From: Methanotrichaceae archaeon
Lineage (GTDB): Archaea; Halobacteriota; Methanosarcinia; Methanotrichales; Methanotrichaceae
Assembly: GCA_013329455.1 (NCBI GenBank)
Contig: DUKF01000239.1
Span: 305-20,884 of the forward strand
Direction: 5' to 3'
DNA: 20,580 bases
The notes under the pieces were generated by a model. That model was not told where the DNA came from, did no database searches, and worked only from the letters and a program-made list of their open reading frames with translations. Position numbers and translations under genes: made by a program. This document shows, piece after piece, positions 5,179 to 13,174 of the stretch (positions are counted from its first letter, which is position 1; every line of letters starts with the position of its first letter).

Positions 5179-8100
5179 CTAGTCCTCGAAGGTTATCTTC
5201 TTCTGGGTCTCGAAGGTTCCGGTCAGCTGCTGTCTGGCCTTTATTTTCTTGTTGAAGTTTGAGTACTCGGTATTGGTTCCCCATATCCCCTCGAATGCCT
5301 GCTGAGTGTTGAAGAGCAAGGTGTTCTCCGACCTGTTAACCGACGATATCGTCCCCGTCTCGCTCTTCTCGAGGGTCGTAGCGTTGAACCGTTCTGTGAC
5401 GCTGGCTCCCATGCCTCCGTGGAAGTTGGGCGATTGCATGACTTTGAACCCCTTGAGGTAACCCTGGTCGAATACTAGGAGCCGGCAGTCGGTTATGTTG
5501 ACGATGGGGTTTCCTTTGTTTATGGTCTTCTCGGACTTCATCTCTATCGACCCCCTGCCGTCCAGCTCTTCCTTGTACCGGGCGTTGGACTCTCGGAACT
5601 CGTTCTTGATGGAGACGTCACCCCTGCCGATGACTGTGGTGGACTCGACGAAGAGCATCCCGTTCTTCTGGTTTTCGACGGTCTTTCCCCTTCTACCATC
5701 TTCTGCAGTCGTTTCCTGGGCGGCGGGCTGCACAGCTTCGTTTTCAGAGGCCGTTCCGGACCAGAAGAGGATGTAGGGGCCATCTTCTGCCCATCTCTCC
5801 CCGTCGCTCACCTTGATGAAGACCGCCATGTAGGTCCCCGCTGCCTGGCCGGGAATCTCGTAGCTCCAGTAGCCCTCTTTGAGGTCCCCCTCCTCGAGTT
5901 CCATCTTCTGGGAGTTGATCTTGGTTATGTCGGCCAAATCCAGCCTGCTGACAGCGGTGCTTGGGGTGTCCCAAAGCATATCCACGGACTTTATTCCGAT
6001 GTCGTCAGAAGCGTGCACTGCCACTACCACCGGCGACCAGGTGGTCGGTTCTGGCGGGAACGCCCCCACATCGATTATCCTTGGCGGGTGGTCGACCTCA
6101 AGAGTGCTCGGATCACCTATTACAAGCTTGATGTTCTTGGAGGGCGACTTGGATTGGGATGGGCTGTCCAAGCTTAGGCTGCCAGCCGGAGCCGCGGCCT
6201 CTGCGTAACCCGGCGAGACCTCCGAGTATCTGTGGCGGCTTGAATATTCCGTCGATGCTTTCGACTCAGCCACCTTTGGCGAGGCCTCCGAGGCCGACCT
6301 GGTGTCGGCGTTATCGTAACTGGTGGGGGTTGCAGAACCTGCGAGGGTGGGCAAAATTCCGGCGGGCGAGGTCAGGGCCGAGAAGGGACCGCTGTCGGAA
6401 GATGCGTATCCCGCGCTACCGGGCGAAGTCCATGGAGATGAGAGATATGCGGAGGCCGGATCACTGGCCGAATACGCGTACCCCGCGTATCCCGGCGAGA
6501 TCCACGGAGAGGATAGATAAGAGGAAGACAGCCCCTCAGCCGAGTACGAGTATCCGGCCGTTTCGGGACTGGGTCCGAGAGACGAAAGATTGCCCGAGGT
6601 TGGCCCCCCATCCGAATAAGCGTATCCCGCGGTTGTTCCAGGGCCCGTCTCGCTCGTGGCGGGCACAGTTGGCGGCACCTCTGTCGAGAGCGTATATCCC
6701 GCCCCTTCCAGGATGGCGTCGTCGGGAGAAAGGGGTGAGGTGTTCGTGTCACCTTCGTGCGTCCCGTACCCAGCCCACTGCGTCGGAGTGCCCGGGAGGC
6801 TGGCAGAGGGGGGGGCGCCAGAGTAGGACGCAGGTTCTGATCCGGCGGGCATTGTACTTTCCGATGAAGTCGCATCTGTCGTCTTTGCCGAGCTTTGCTT
6901 GTTCAGCCTGATTTTTTCCAGGATCTCCCTCAGGCGGTTCATGAGGCCGGTTATGTTGGAGCTGTCATTTTCTCGAATCTCCGAGGCCCCTGCTTTGCTT
7001 TTGTTGACCATTTCTCCAAGGCCGACCTCTTCTTGATATTTGGTCTCGGCCACACCGACCTCACGAGCCTCCTTTGCCACGATCCCGGCCGCACTCGTTG
7101 AGGCGCTTTCCGAGACCTCAGCAGGGATGACCTTCTCGTATGGGGGCTGGGGCTCTATCAGCCTCACCTGGAGGATCTCCTGGTCCTTCACCGAAGTCCT
7201 GTCCCTGGTGAAACCCTCTGCCGTTATCTCGTCCTCGATCTCCTCAGAGACCTCGATCTCTTTCTCCAGCTTGCGGCTGGAACCTGGGGAGATGTAGTCT
7301 ATGGTGCCCAGGTGCTCCAGGGACCTGCCCATTATGAAGGTGCTGAAGATGGGGACGTTCCCCTGGTTCTCGACGGTGCAGACTACGTTGACGGTGCTCC
7401 CGGGGGTCGTCTCGGGTGGGTCTGCCCTGACGGAAAGCTCGATGTTGGCGGAAACGAGTTTCATCGCCACGTTTTGGGAATCTGTCCAGGTTTTGCCTCT
7501 CGAATCGGTTCCCTTTACCTCGAGCCTGAAGGTGGTGTTCGTCTCCGCGAAGAAGTCGATAGTTACGACTTTGAAGTCGCCTGGCTCTAGCCGTCCGATC
7601 TTCTCGAGGGTCCCGAGGCTCTTCTCTGAGAGGATCACGTCCTTGAGAAGGTCGTCTCCAGAATTGGTCACAAGACAGCTCAGGTTGAAGACCTTCTCGG
7701 GGCAGGCCTCGACTTCGGAGGGCTTGACGTTGAGGCTTATCCCTGGCGAGATCATCCTGATCTCGAAGGCGGCAGTGTCAGAGACCGTCTCGCTTCCCGT
7801 GGTTCTGCCCTCGGCCCTGCCCGTGACCTCTCGGCTCCTGTCGGCGAAATATGTGGAGGATATTGGCGTTGAGCCTCCAGCTGCGACGGCCGGAAGCCTG
7901 AACTGGCTTGCGCCCTCTCCCTCGAAGGTTACGTCCACGAGATCCGTCTCGCCGGTGTTCCTGATCGTCCAGACCACCTCCACCGCCTCTCCGGGATATG
8001 CGGCGGCCTTCCGGGGATCGACGGTGAGGTCCAGACTGGGTTCAAGGAGCTCGAAGTTCAGGGTCTTCGACCTCTGGAGGCGACTGCCGGTCGAATCGAT

Positions 8101-10074
8101 CGCGATTACCCTGACCACGTCTTCGAGGCTCTCGTCGAGGGTCGAGTTTCTCATGAGGGTCCTCGCCTCACCCGGCTCGAGGACTGAGATTTTGCCGATC
8201 TCTCCGAGGGCGTCTGCGACCCTCACGTCCGAGAGGGCGTCGTCCCCAGAGTTCTCCAGCCGGACGACGATCGAGACCCTCTGGCCTCGACAGATCTCCT
8301 CGGGATCCTTTGAGACCTCGATCTTCAGGTCTGGCGAGACCACCTTTATCTGAAGGAACGCCTCGTCGGTCAGCTTTGATCCATCGGGTCCTGAAGCCAA
8401 GGCGGCGGCTGTCAGGTTCAGGGATCCATCTGCCCTCATCGCCCCTTCAAGAGGAAGGCCGTCTCCGGGGGCGAGGTGGGGTGATGTTGCCGTCTTCTCG
8501 CCGCATCGAATCTCCACATCGTCCAAGCTTGCGGTCCCCCGGTTCACGGCGGTGCACCTGTACCGGACCATCTCGCCTTTATGGACCTGGGTCCTGTTGA
8601 CCTGGAGGGTCACCACCAGGTTTGGCGAGCCGGTCTCTGTTTCAGTCTTCGATCCAGTCGAGGTAGTTACGAGGTCTGAGCTTTTGCCAAACTCGAAATC
8701 CCCGAAATCGAATCCCATATCAAAGTTTCCAAATCCTGCATCCGAACTGATGTCTTGTAACTCTGGGCCGTCAGCTGACCGGCTCTCTTTTAAGCCGCTG
8801 GCTTCTGACGTCGTCCCGAATATGTCAAGGTCGGGGCCGATCTCATCGAAATTCAGTTCCAGGTCCATCTCGTCGAATTGTGTCTCCGTCCCGAACCCCA
8901 TCGACTCGAAAGTTCTGGAGGACGACTTCGAGGAGCTTGACTTGCTCGTCGGCTGCTGAACTGTGGTGGTGCCGGGTCGAGTTGTGGCGGGCTGGACGAT
9001 CACCTCTCCAGTGGCCGTTTTTCCCTCCGGCGAGACGGCCGTCACCTCGATCGGCCCGCTGGTGTCCTTGTTCGCGGTCCCGGTCAGACTTTTGGACTCT
9101 CCTGGGCCGAGTTGGGGCAGGATGCCGAGGGTATCTCCCCTGCCGTCTTTCAGGGTCACCCGGCTCAGAACTTCCACGCCCTCGTTCTTCAGTCTGTACT
9201 CGGTGGTGGCGGGCCGATCCGAACTTGCGGGGGTGTAGATCACGGTGACCGAAAGGTCCGAGCTGACTGTTGAAACCTCAAGCCTCTCTTGATCGGTGGC
9301 CGTCTCGCCGCCATCGGCGGTCCCGGTGGCGGTCAAGTCCGTGGAGATGTCTTCGGCGATGGTCAGGGTTCTCGAGTAGGTCTTCGACTCGTCGGGTTTC
9401 AGATCTCCCGCTTCGACAGTCCAACCGGGACCGGTGATCTCGACATCTCTCAGGGGCTGAGAGCAGCGGTTGGTGACGGTCATCCTAACCGTCGTCTTCT
9501 CTCCGGGCTGCACGGCGTTCGGGTCTGCCCCGACGACGAGTTCGATCTCGGGCGAGGCTGACATTATATTTAGGGTCTGGTCTTCCCACGCCATCGGTTC
9601 TGCGAATTCCAGCTCGGGGATAGAAAAGTCATCTTCAGGGAGTCCGACCTGGACGGTGGCCTCGGCCCGGCAGATCTCTTCGCCTCCTGAGTTTGCCACA
9701 ACCTTCAGTTGGGTGCTGGATTTAAGGGGTGGCGTGGTTCTGGTGAGGTCGAAAGATTCTCCTTTTGGAAGGCGAGCGAGGAACCCCGCCTGGCCGAAGT
9801 TGTCCGTGACCGAGATGTCGGTTAAGGCTTCTAGACCTGAATTTTTTAGGTGGAGAGTGTAGGTGACCGAACTTCCATACCCCACCAGCGGCTGATCCAG
9901 GTCCAAGCTCAACTCAGCACCGTCTCCGGGGCTGGAGACGAAAGGGATTGAGATAGGAAAAGACCAGGCAGAGGCGGTTGGGAGGAAGACCGAAACTAGG
10001 ATGAGACCAGCTAGGCAGAACAAATTAACCGCACCGCCCCTTTTGGGGGATTCTATCCAGCACCCACCCTTCAT
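5179..10074 (-). CDS. Giant secreted multidomain surface protein with CARDB/DUF11-like repeats
   Basis: The 1631-residue product has a signal peptide (hydrophobic stretch at about 17-33, cleavage near A-S-A at 34-36). Eight Ig-like domains of 90-105 residues follow at about 50-145, 172-268, 270-362, 484-578, 579-677, 679-775, 777-874 and 875-973. Each has the pattern V-x-[V/C]-x-x-x-[V/L]-x-N-x-G-x-x-x-L-x-D-V, then L-x-P-G-[E/D], typical of CARDB/DUF11 domains. Domains 3 and 4 are split by a Ser-rich, Phe/Gly/Asp-rich linker (363-483). A charged helical segment (about 975-1060), a strict 24-residue tandem repeat (1101-1244 or slightly beyond), a beta-sandwich-like domain (about 1328-1440) and a C-terminal beta-rich module (about 1465-1631) follow. 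No C-terminal membrane anchor or known sorting signal is seen. The start has a GGGGGAG site 4-5 nt upstream. The role (sheath, adhesion or envelope scaffold) is inferred. Confidence 0.92.
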   Translation of the reverse strand: MKGGCWIESPKRGGAVNLFCLAGLILVSVFLPTASAWSFPISIPFVSSPGDGAELSLDLDQPLVGYGSSVTYTLHLKNSGLEALTDISVTDNFGQAGFLARLPKGESFDLTRTTPPLKSSTQLKVVANSGGEEICRAEATVQVGLPEDDFSIPELEFAEPMAWEDQTLNIMSASPEIELVVGADPNAVQPGEKTTVRMTVTNRCSQPLRDVEITGPGWTVEAGDLKPDESKTYSRTLTIAEDISTDLTATGTADGGETATDQERLEVSTVSSDLSVTVIYTPASSDRPATTEYRLKNEGVEVLSRVTLKDGRGDTLGILPQLGPGESKSLTGTANKDTSGPIEVTAVSPEGKTATGEVIVQPATTRPGTTTVQQPTSKSSSSKSSSRTFESMGFGTETQFDEMDLELNFDEIGPDLDIFGTTSEASGLKESRSADGPELQDISSDAGFGNFDMGFDFGDFEFGKSSDLVTTSTGSKTETETGSPNLVVTLQVNRTQVHKGEMVRYRCTAVNRGTASLDDVEIRCGEKTATSPHLAPGDGLPLEGAMRADGSLNLTAAALASGPDGSKLTDEAFLQIKVVSPDLKIEVSKDPEEICRGQRVSIVVRLENSGDDALSDVRVADALGEIGKISVLEPGEARTLMRNSTLDESLEDVVRVIAIDSTGSRLQRSKTLNFELLEPSLDLTVDPRKAAAYPGEAVEVVWTIRNTGETDLVDVTFEGEGASQFRLPAVAAGGSTPISSTYFADRSREVTGRAEGRTTGSETVSDTAAFEIRMISPGISLNVKPSEVEACPEKVFNLSCLVTNSGDDLLKDVILSEKSLGTLEKIGRLEPGDFKVVTIDFFAETNTTFRLEVKGTDSRGKTWTDSQNVAMKLVSANIELSVRADPPETTPGSTVNVVCTVENQGNVPIFSTFIMGRSLEHLGTIDYISPGSSRKLEKEIEVSEEIEDEITAEGFTRDRTSVKDQEILQVRLIEPQPPYEKVIPAEVSESASTSAAGIVAKEAREVGVAETKYQEEVGLGEMVNKSKAGASEIRENDSSNITGLMNRLREILEKIRLNKQSSAKTTDATSSESTMPAGSEPASYSGAPPSASLPGTPTQWAGYGTHEGDTNTSPLSPDDAILEGAGYTLSTEVPPTVPATSETGPGTTAGYAYSDGGPTSGNLSSLGPSPETAGYSYSAEGLSSSYLSSPWISPGYAGYAYSASDPASAYLSSPWTSPGSAGYASSDSGPFSALTSPAGILPTLAGSATPTSYDNADTRSASEASPKVAESKASTEYSSRHRYSEVSPGYAEAAAPAGSLSLDSPSQSKSPSKNIKLVIGDPSTLEVDHPPRIIDVGAFPPEPTTWSPVVVAVHASDDIGIKSVDMLWDTPSTAVSRLDLADITKINSQKMELEEGDLKEGYWSYEIPGQAAGTYMAVFIKVSDGERWAEDGPYILFWSGTASENEAVQPAAQETTAEDGRRGKTVENQKNGMLFVESTTVIGRGDVSIKNEFRESNARYKEELDGRGSIEMKSEKTINKGNPIVNITDCRLLVFDQGYLKGFKVMQSPNFHGGMGASVTERFNATTLEKSETGTISSVNRSENTLLFNTQQAFEGIWGTNTEYSNFNKKIKARQQLTGTFETQKKITFED
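6343..6774 (-). repeat. Six tandem 72-bp units encoding a 24-residue repeat
   Basis: Inside the 1631-residue protein, A-G-Y begins exactly at residues 1101, 1125, 1149, 1173, 1197 and 1221, and a degenerate A-G-S at 1245, giving a constant 24-residue period. The central units read A-G-Y-[A/S]-Y-S ... S-x-Y-L-S-S-P-W-x-S-P-G. Outer units are eroded, as expected for growth by unequal exchange in the middle. The composition (Ser, Pro, Gly, Tyr) suggests an extended stalk or wall-spanning segment. Confidence 0.85.
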
Positions 10075-10110
10075 ACGCTCCCCCTGAGCAAACGTTTTAT
10101 TGTTTTCCTT

Positions 10111-10120
10111 CTATAAAGTA
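10111..10120 (-). promoter_or_regulatory. Candidate TATA box for the 1631-residue surface protein gene
   Basis: TACTTTATAG on the minus strand would give a start near 10090 and a leader of about 15 nt containing the ribosome binding site (10079-10084). Another TATA-like element lies farther out at 10146-10157. Confidence 0.45.
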
Positions 10121-10145
10121 ATTTCGGAACAATTAGGCGGTACTG

Positions 10146-10165
10146 TCATATATATGAATCGATTC
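10146..10165. promoter_or_regulatory. Two abutting palindromes between divergent genes
   Basis: TCATATATATGA (10146-10157, perfect) overlaps by two bases GAATCGATTC (10156-10165, perfect). They lie in the middle of the 182-bp region between the giant surface protein gene and the permease gene. This placement suits a regulator site that could act on both, but no binding protein is known. Confidence 0.35.
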
Positions 10166-10227
10166 TACAACGCGTGATAAGTTATTTTTCATATTAATTG
10201 ACTGAGAAAATAATTTCTGAGGAGATC

Positions 10228-10234
10228 TTTTTAT
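10228..10234 (+). promoter_or_regulatory. TATA box consistent with a leaderless permease mRNA
   Basis: TTTTATA is centred about 26 nt before the ATG at 10257. Archaeal transcription starts about 25 nt downstream of the box, so the mRNA would begin at or within a few bases of the start codon. No ribosome binding site is found near the ATG, which agrees with this. Confidence 0.6.
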
Positions 10235-10256
10235 AGGTCCACTATGATACAACTCC

Positions 10257-11486
10257 ATGATGGATCCTCTTCTCGCATTCCTCTTGGTGATCCTTCTAAT
10301 AAGCCTCCTGACGGTGAAAATCGGCCTTTCACCTTTCTTGAGCTTGGTCGTATCGGCTCTCGCCTATGGGGTCCTCACGGGCATGGGTCCGGAATTGATC
10401 GGTCACGTCACGGCGGGCCTGGCCCGTATCTTCTCGGCCCTGGCGATAATAGTCTTCTCGGGATCGGTTATCGCCGAGCATCTCAGGCAGTCCCGGGCCG
10501 TGGACAGGATCGTTGCCGACCTTCTGGGGCTCGTCGGCCGAAAAAAGGGGATGCTGGCCTCGGGCCTATCTGGATACCTGGTCACCCTCCCGACGATGTG
10601 CTCTATGACCTCTTATCTGATCTTGGACCCGGTGGTCGGGGGGATGGGGAAAAAGGCCGAGAAGTCGGGAAGGAGGTTCCAGTTTGCGGCAGCGGTCTTC
10701 TCGGTGATCTCCTTCAACCTGGTATACCCATCGCCGGTGATGATCACCCTCACCGAATCGCTGGAAGTGCCTCCTGTTGAGGCGCTGAAGTTCGGCCTTT
10801 CCCTATCTCTTCTCCTTTTCATCCCGGCATTTGTCTACCTGGGACGCCTTCCGATCGTCGAGAAGGACGTCCCGGTCGAGACGGGTCCCCTGCCACCGAG
10901 GCTTCTTTCATGGGCGCCTTTGACTCTGCCCCTGGCCCTGATCCTTGCAGGCCTCCTCTTTCCCGCGGCTTGGCTGGTGGGGTCTCCCAACGTCGCCCTG
11001 CTCATCGGGGCGCTCCTCTCGGCGGCACTAGCCCGAAATGAGGCTGGTGAGATGATCAAGAAGGCCACCAAGAGGGCGGGTATTATAATCTTTGATTTAT
11101 GTGGGGCTGGAGCTTTCGGGTACGTGATCGCCCAGGGCGGACTCGGACCCGAGCTTGACGCCAGCTTCGGTCCGATGGTCCCGACGGTGCTTCTCCCCTT
11201 TTTGGTTGCTTCCTTGATCCAGCTGGCCCAGGGGTCGAGGGTGGTGACGGTGGTGATCGCTGCCGAGATAATGAAGGGCTACCCGCTGGAGCCCGTAACC
11301 CTCCTGTTCCTGATCTCGGCAGGGGCTTTCGTTCTTTCCAGCGTCAGCGATCCCTACTTCTGGCTGGTGAAGGAGACGACGGATTCCGATCTGAGGGATA
11401 CCCTCATCGGGTACACCCTTCCCCTCTCCCTTTGCGGCCTTTTGGTCTTCGCAGCGACCGTCCTTCGCTGGCTCTTTTTCGTATGA
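10257..11486 (+). CDS. GntP-type / DUF401-like permease
   Basis: A 409-residue, very hydrophobic protein with about 10-12 predicted membrane helices and short loops. The N-terminal third matches the organisation of the GntP/ion-transporter superfamily: [I/V]-x-x-x-P-F-L-S-L-[V/L], a G-x-x-x-x-x-x-x-A-I-I-V-F-S-G-S-V-I-A-E segment, and an amphipathic stretch (R-A-V-D-R-I-V-A-D-L) before G-R-K-K-G-M-L-A-S-G-L-S-G-Y. A methanogen DUF401-type assignment is equally possible. GntP members move gluconate or other organic acids with protons; the substrate here cannot be told from sequence. ATG codons at 10257 and 10260 are both possible; the TATA position favours the first. The gene ends 4 bp from the convergent DUF123 gene, leaving no room for a separate terminator. 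Confidence 0.8.
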   Translation: MMDPLLAFLLVILLISLLTVKIGLSPFLSLVVSALAYGVLTGMGPELIGHVTAGLARIFSALAIIVFSGSVIAEHLRQSRAVDRIVADLLGLVGRKKGMLASGLSGYLVTLPTMCSMTSYLILDPVVGGMGKKAEKSGRRFQFAAAVFSVISFNLVYPSPVMITLTESLEVPPVEALKFGLSLSLLLFIPAFVYLGRLPIVEKDVPVETGPLPPRLLSWAPLTLPLALILAGLLFPAAWLVGSPNVALLIGALLSAALARNEAGEMIKKATKRAGIIIFDLCGAGAFGYVIAQGGLGPELDASFGPMVPTVLLPFLVASLIQLAQGSRVVTVVIAAEIMKGYPLEPVTLLFLISAGAFVLSSVSDPYFWLVKETTDSDLRDTLIGYTLPLSLCGLLVFAATVLRWLFFV

Positions 11487-11490
11487 CTTC

Positions 11491-11955
11491 TTATTCTTCC
11501 TCTTCTTCTTGTCCGATTTCTGAACTTGCCCCTCCATCGGATCGGGATATCTGAGCGTGGGCAGACCTCACCGCCTCCAGGATTTCCTCGCGGTCTTGTG
11601 AGAAATGGAGGTGCGAGGGGCACCGACAGTCGGTGCAGCCGAAATTCTTGACAAAAAGAAGCCGTTCACCTATCTTTCGGGCGATGGGACACTCGAAATC
11701 CTCCTCGGTCTTCGTTGTCACCACCTTCACCAGGGTCGAATGGGGGAGGAGGCGGTCGATGTGCCACCTTTGGGTGGAGTTCGTTCCCTCCATCACCGAC
11801 AGGTGTCGTTCGATCCTTTTCAGGCCGCCGGGGCCCCGGGCGGAGCCGGTGTAGGCGTAGTAACCGGCCTTGAAGTGAACCTGTCCGAGGGATCCAACCT
11901 CTAAGTCCCTGTCAGCCCCGAGCCGGAGAACGAGGGTATAAATGCCTTTTTCCAT
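11491..11955 (-). CDS. DUF123 family protein (GIY-YIG-like fold)
   Basis: The first 110 residues match the archaeal DUF123 family, sometimes described as GIY-YIG-nuclease-like: G-x-Y-T-L-V-L-R-L at the N-terminus, G-Y-Y-A-Y-T-G-S-A-R-G-P-G-G-L-x-R-I-x-R-H (about 31-51), W-H-I-D-R-L-L (about 64-70), and the cysteine-containing C-T-D-C-R-C-P-S-H-L. The C-T-D-C-R-C-P-S-H could bind metal. The last 25 residues are a Ser/Glu-rich tail ending in five Glu, likely unstructured. No clear ribosome binding site precedes the ATG. It starts 40 nt after the stop of the upstream minus-strand gene, so the two are probably co-transcribed. In some bacteria this domain is fused to endonuclease III, so a DNA-repair link is possible but unproven. 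Confidence 0.85.
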   Translation of the reverse strand: MEKGIYTLVLRLGADRDLEVGSLGQVHFKAGYYAYTGSARGPGGLKRIERHLSVMEGTNSTQRWHIDRLLPHSTLVKVVTTKTEEDFECPIARKIGERLLFVKNFGCTDCRCPSHLHFSQDREEILEAVRSAHAQISRSDGGASSEIGQEEEEE

Positions 11956-11995
11956 CGTAAGTGAATTGAATTTGGGGGTATTTCAGGGTTGGGCG

Positions 11996-12337
11996 TCAGA
12001 CCCGATCCAGGTCGTCCAGAATCTCTCGAAGTCGCCTGTTCACTTCGGCGGTGATGTGACTTTCGAGGTCGCAGTTTTCTAGGTTGTCGTGTATCGCCGT
12101 CCCCACGATTACACCCTTGAGAAAAGCGAGTCTTTGGTCCTCCTCGACGGAGTTGAGCACCCTGTTGAGGTACCTCTGGAGGGTGGTGCCGGGGACGCTC
12201 CTGTAGGCGTTCAGCTCGTCGGTCACCAGGAGGACTTCGTCGTCCTCGAATCCGGCCACGTCCAGGAAGGTCCGGAAGTCGCGCTTCTCATCTTGATGCA
12301 CCGACGTCTGGAAATCGTGCTCTTCATATTGATACAT
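11996..12337 (-). CDS. Small acidic protein of unknown function
   Basis: I do not recognise this 113-residue protein. It is acidic and predicted helical, with no membrane segment, signal peptide or cysteine pair. After a polar N-terminus (Y-E-E-H-D-F-Q-T-S-V-H), a central block V-P-G-T-T-L-Q-R-Y-L-N-R-V-L-N and a segment L-A-F-L-K-G-V-I-V-G-T-A-I-H are the most conserved-looking. The C-terminus is a charged helix (E-V-N-R-R-L-R-E-I-L-D-D-L). The start is supported by AGGTGA on the minus strand, about 5 nt upstream of ATG 12337, and by a TATA-like box at 12385-12396. It probably forms a two-gene unit with the DUF123 gene. Confidence 0.75.
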   Translation of the reverse strand: MYQYEEHDFQTSVHQDEKRDFRTFLDVAGFEDDEVLLVTDELNAYRSVPGTTLQRYLNRVLNSVEEDQRLAFLKGVIVGTAIHDNLENCDLESHITAEVNRRLREILDDLDRV

Positions 12338-12384
12338 GGCTTCACCTTCGGTGTTCGATGGAGGGTGGCTGGAGTTTGCGGGAA

Positions 12385-12396
12385 ACTATTTATCTT
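12385..12396 (-). promoter_or_regulatory. Candidate TATA box for the 113-residue protein gene
   Basis: AAGATAAATAGT on the minus strand predicts a start near 12365 and a leader of about 28 nt carrying the ribosome binding site. Confidence 0.4.
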
Positions 12397-12475
12397 GTAC
12401 GCTTCAACTCTGCCTGGAACGGTGCAATTCAGCACTCATGGCAGTGCTCCTTTGTGGTTTCGCATCGTAACCTTG

Positions 12476-12558
12476 GCGGGGGTTGCCAAGTGGCCAAAGG
12501 CGCGGGACTTAAGATCCCGTCTCGTAGGAGTTCGCGGGTTCGACTCCCGTTCCCCGCA
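12476..12558 (+). tRNA. tRNA-Leu, anticodon UAA
   Basis: The acceptor arm GCGGGGG (12476-12482) pairs with TCCCCGC (12551-12557), with A73 at 12558. The anticodon stem CGGGA/TCCCG (12503-12507 with 12515-12519) holds the loop CTTAAGA, giving anticodon TAA at 12510-12512. The long variable arm (class II, TCTCGTAGGAG region) and the G-T-T-C-G-A-C-T T-loop confirm tRNA-Leu, which reads UUA (and UUG by wobble). CCA is not encoded (ACT follows), as is common in archaea, and there is no intron. A T run follows at 12561-12565. Confidence 0.96.
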
Positions 12559-13141
12559 CTTTTTCGCTTCGTCGTACTTTTTCTGGGTGTGCTGGTGGGG
12601 GCCGTGCAAAACACGTTTTAATGGTAATAATCTTTGCAGAAAGTTGAATTTCAATCCATTTTACCTACACATTTCCTATTAAAAATCACGCTAAGTCGGT
12701 AAATAAATCTTTTCACGGGTTTGTGAAATGCTGGAAGCAGATGAGAATCGCGAATGGTCCGGGCGAGGTCGCGACCTTTGATACGATCGAAGACCCCAAA
12801 ATGGCAGAACCTATGTATTTATACCATTTAGATGTTAATAATGGCTGATTTTAAGATCAGTTCCCTTTGGTGTTGCCATCAAAGCCGTCAATTTTGTGCA
12901 ACTCCAAAGATCTACAACGTAAAATCAAAAACTTTTCCTCGTCGGAACTATCATTTTAAGGATTTTGTTTCGACTACATCTTATCAAAACACTTTTATTT
13001 ATTGAGTTACAGGTTATTCGTTTATGGGGTCTCGTTGCATATCGTTTTTGAATTATTGGGTCCATGCTTTATGTTCATGTATTCGCATATGTTTTGTTCG
13101 CTATTCTCTAAAATATTCTGACATGGTATGTACGAGAATGC

Positions 13142-13158
13142 ATAAATATATATTAATA
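13142..13158 (+). promoter_or_regulatory. Candidate TATA region for the 1283-residue surface protein
   Basis: ATAAATATATATTAATA is the strongest TATA-like run upstream of the gene. It predicts transcription start near 13170-13180 and a leader of about 125-135 nt, long for an archaeon and containing inverted repeats. Confidence 0.45.
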
Positions 13159-13174
13159 TGAATATAATGCTGCG

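Noticed and set aside
6159..6911. 250-codon plus-strand frame opposite the 24-residue repeats
   Set aside because: An Arg/Pro-rich product typical of the reverse of a Ser/Gly/Tyr-rich repeat; no start signal.
7301..8353. 350-codon open frame antisense to the giant surface gene
   Set aside because: The Ser/Val/Leu-rich composition is that expected from reading the repeat gene backwards. The sense frame has clear domains, signal peptide and start site.
12476..12558. tRNA-Leu as an integration site for a mobile element
   Set aside because: I found no second copy of the tRNA 3' end, no integrase and no phage-like genes in the window.
12741..12848. 35-codon plus-strand ORF as a small protein gene
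   Set aside because: No convincing ribosome binding site, promoter or recognised similarity; kept only as part of an unusual pocket.
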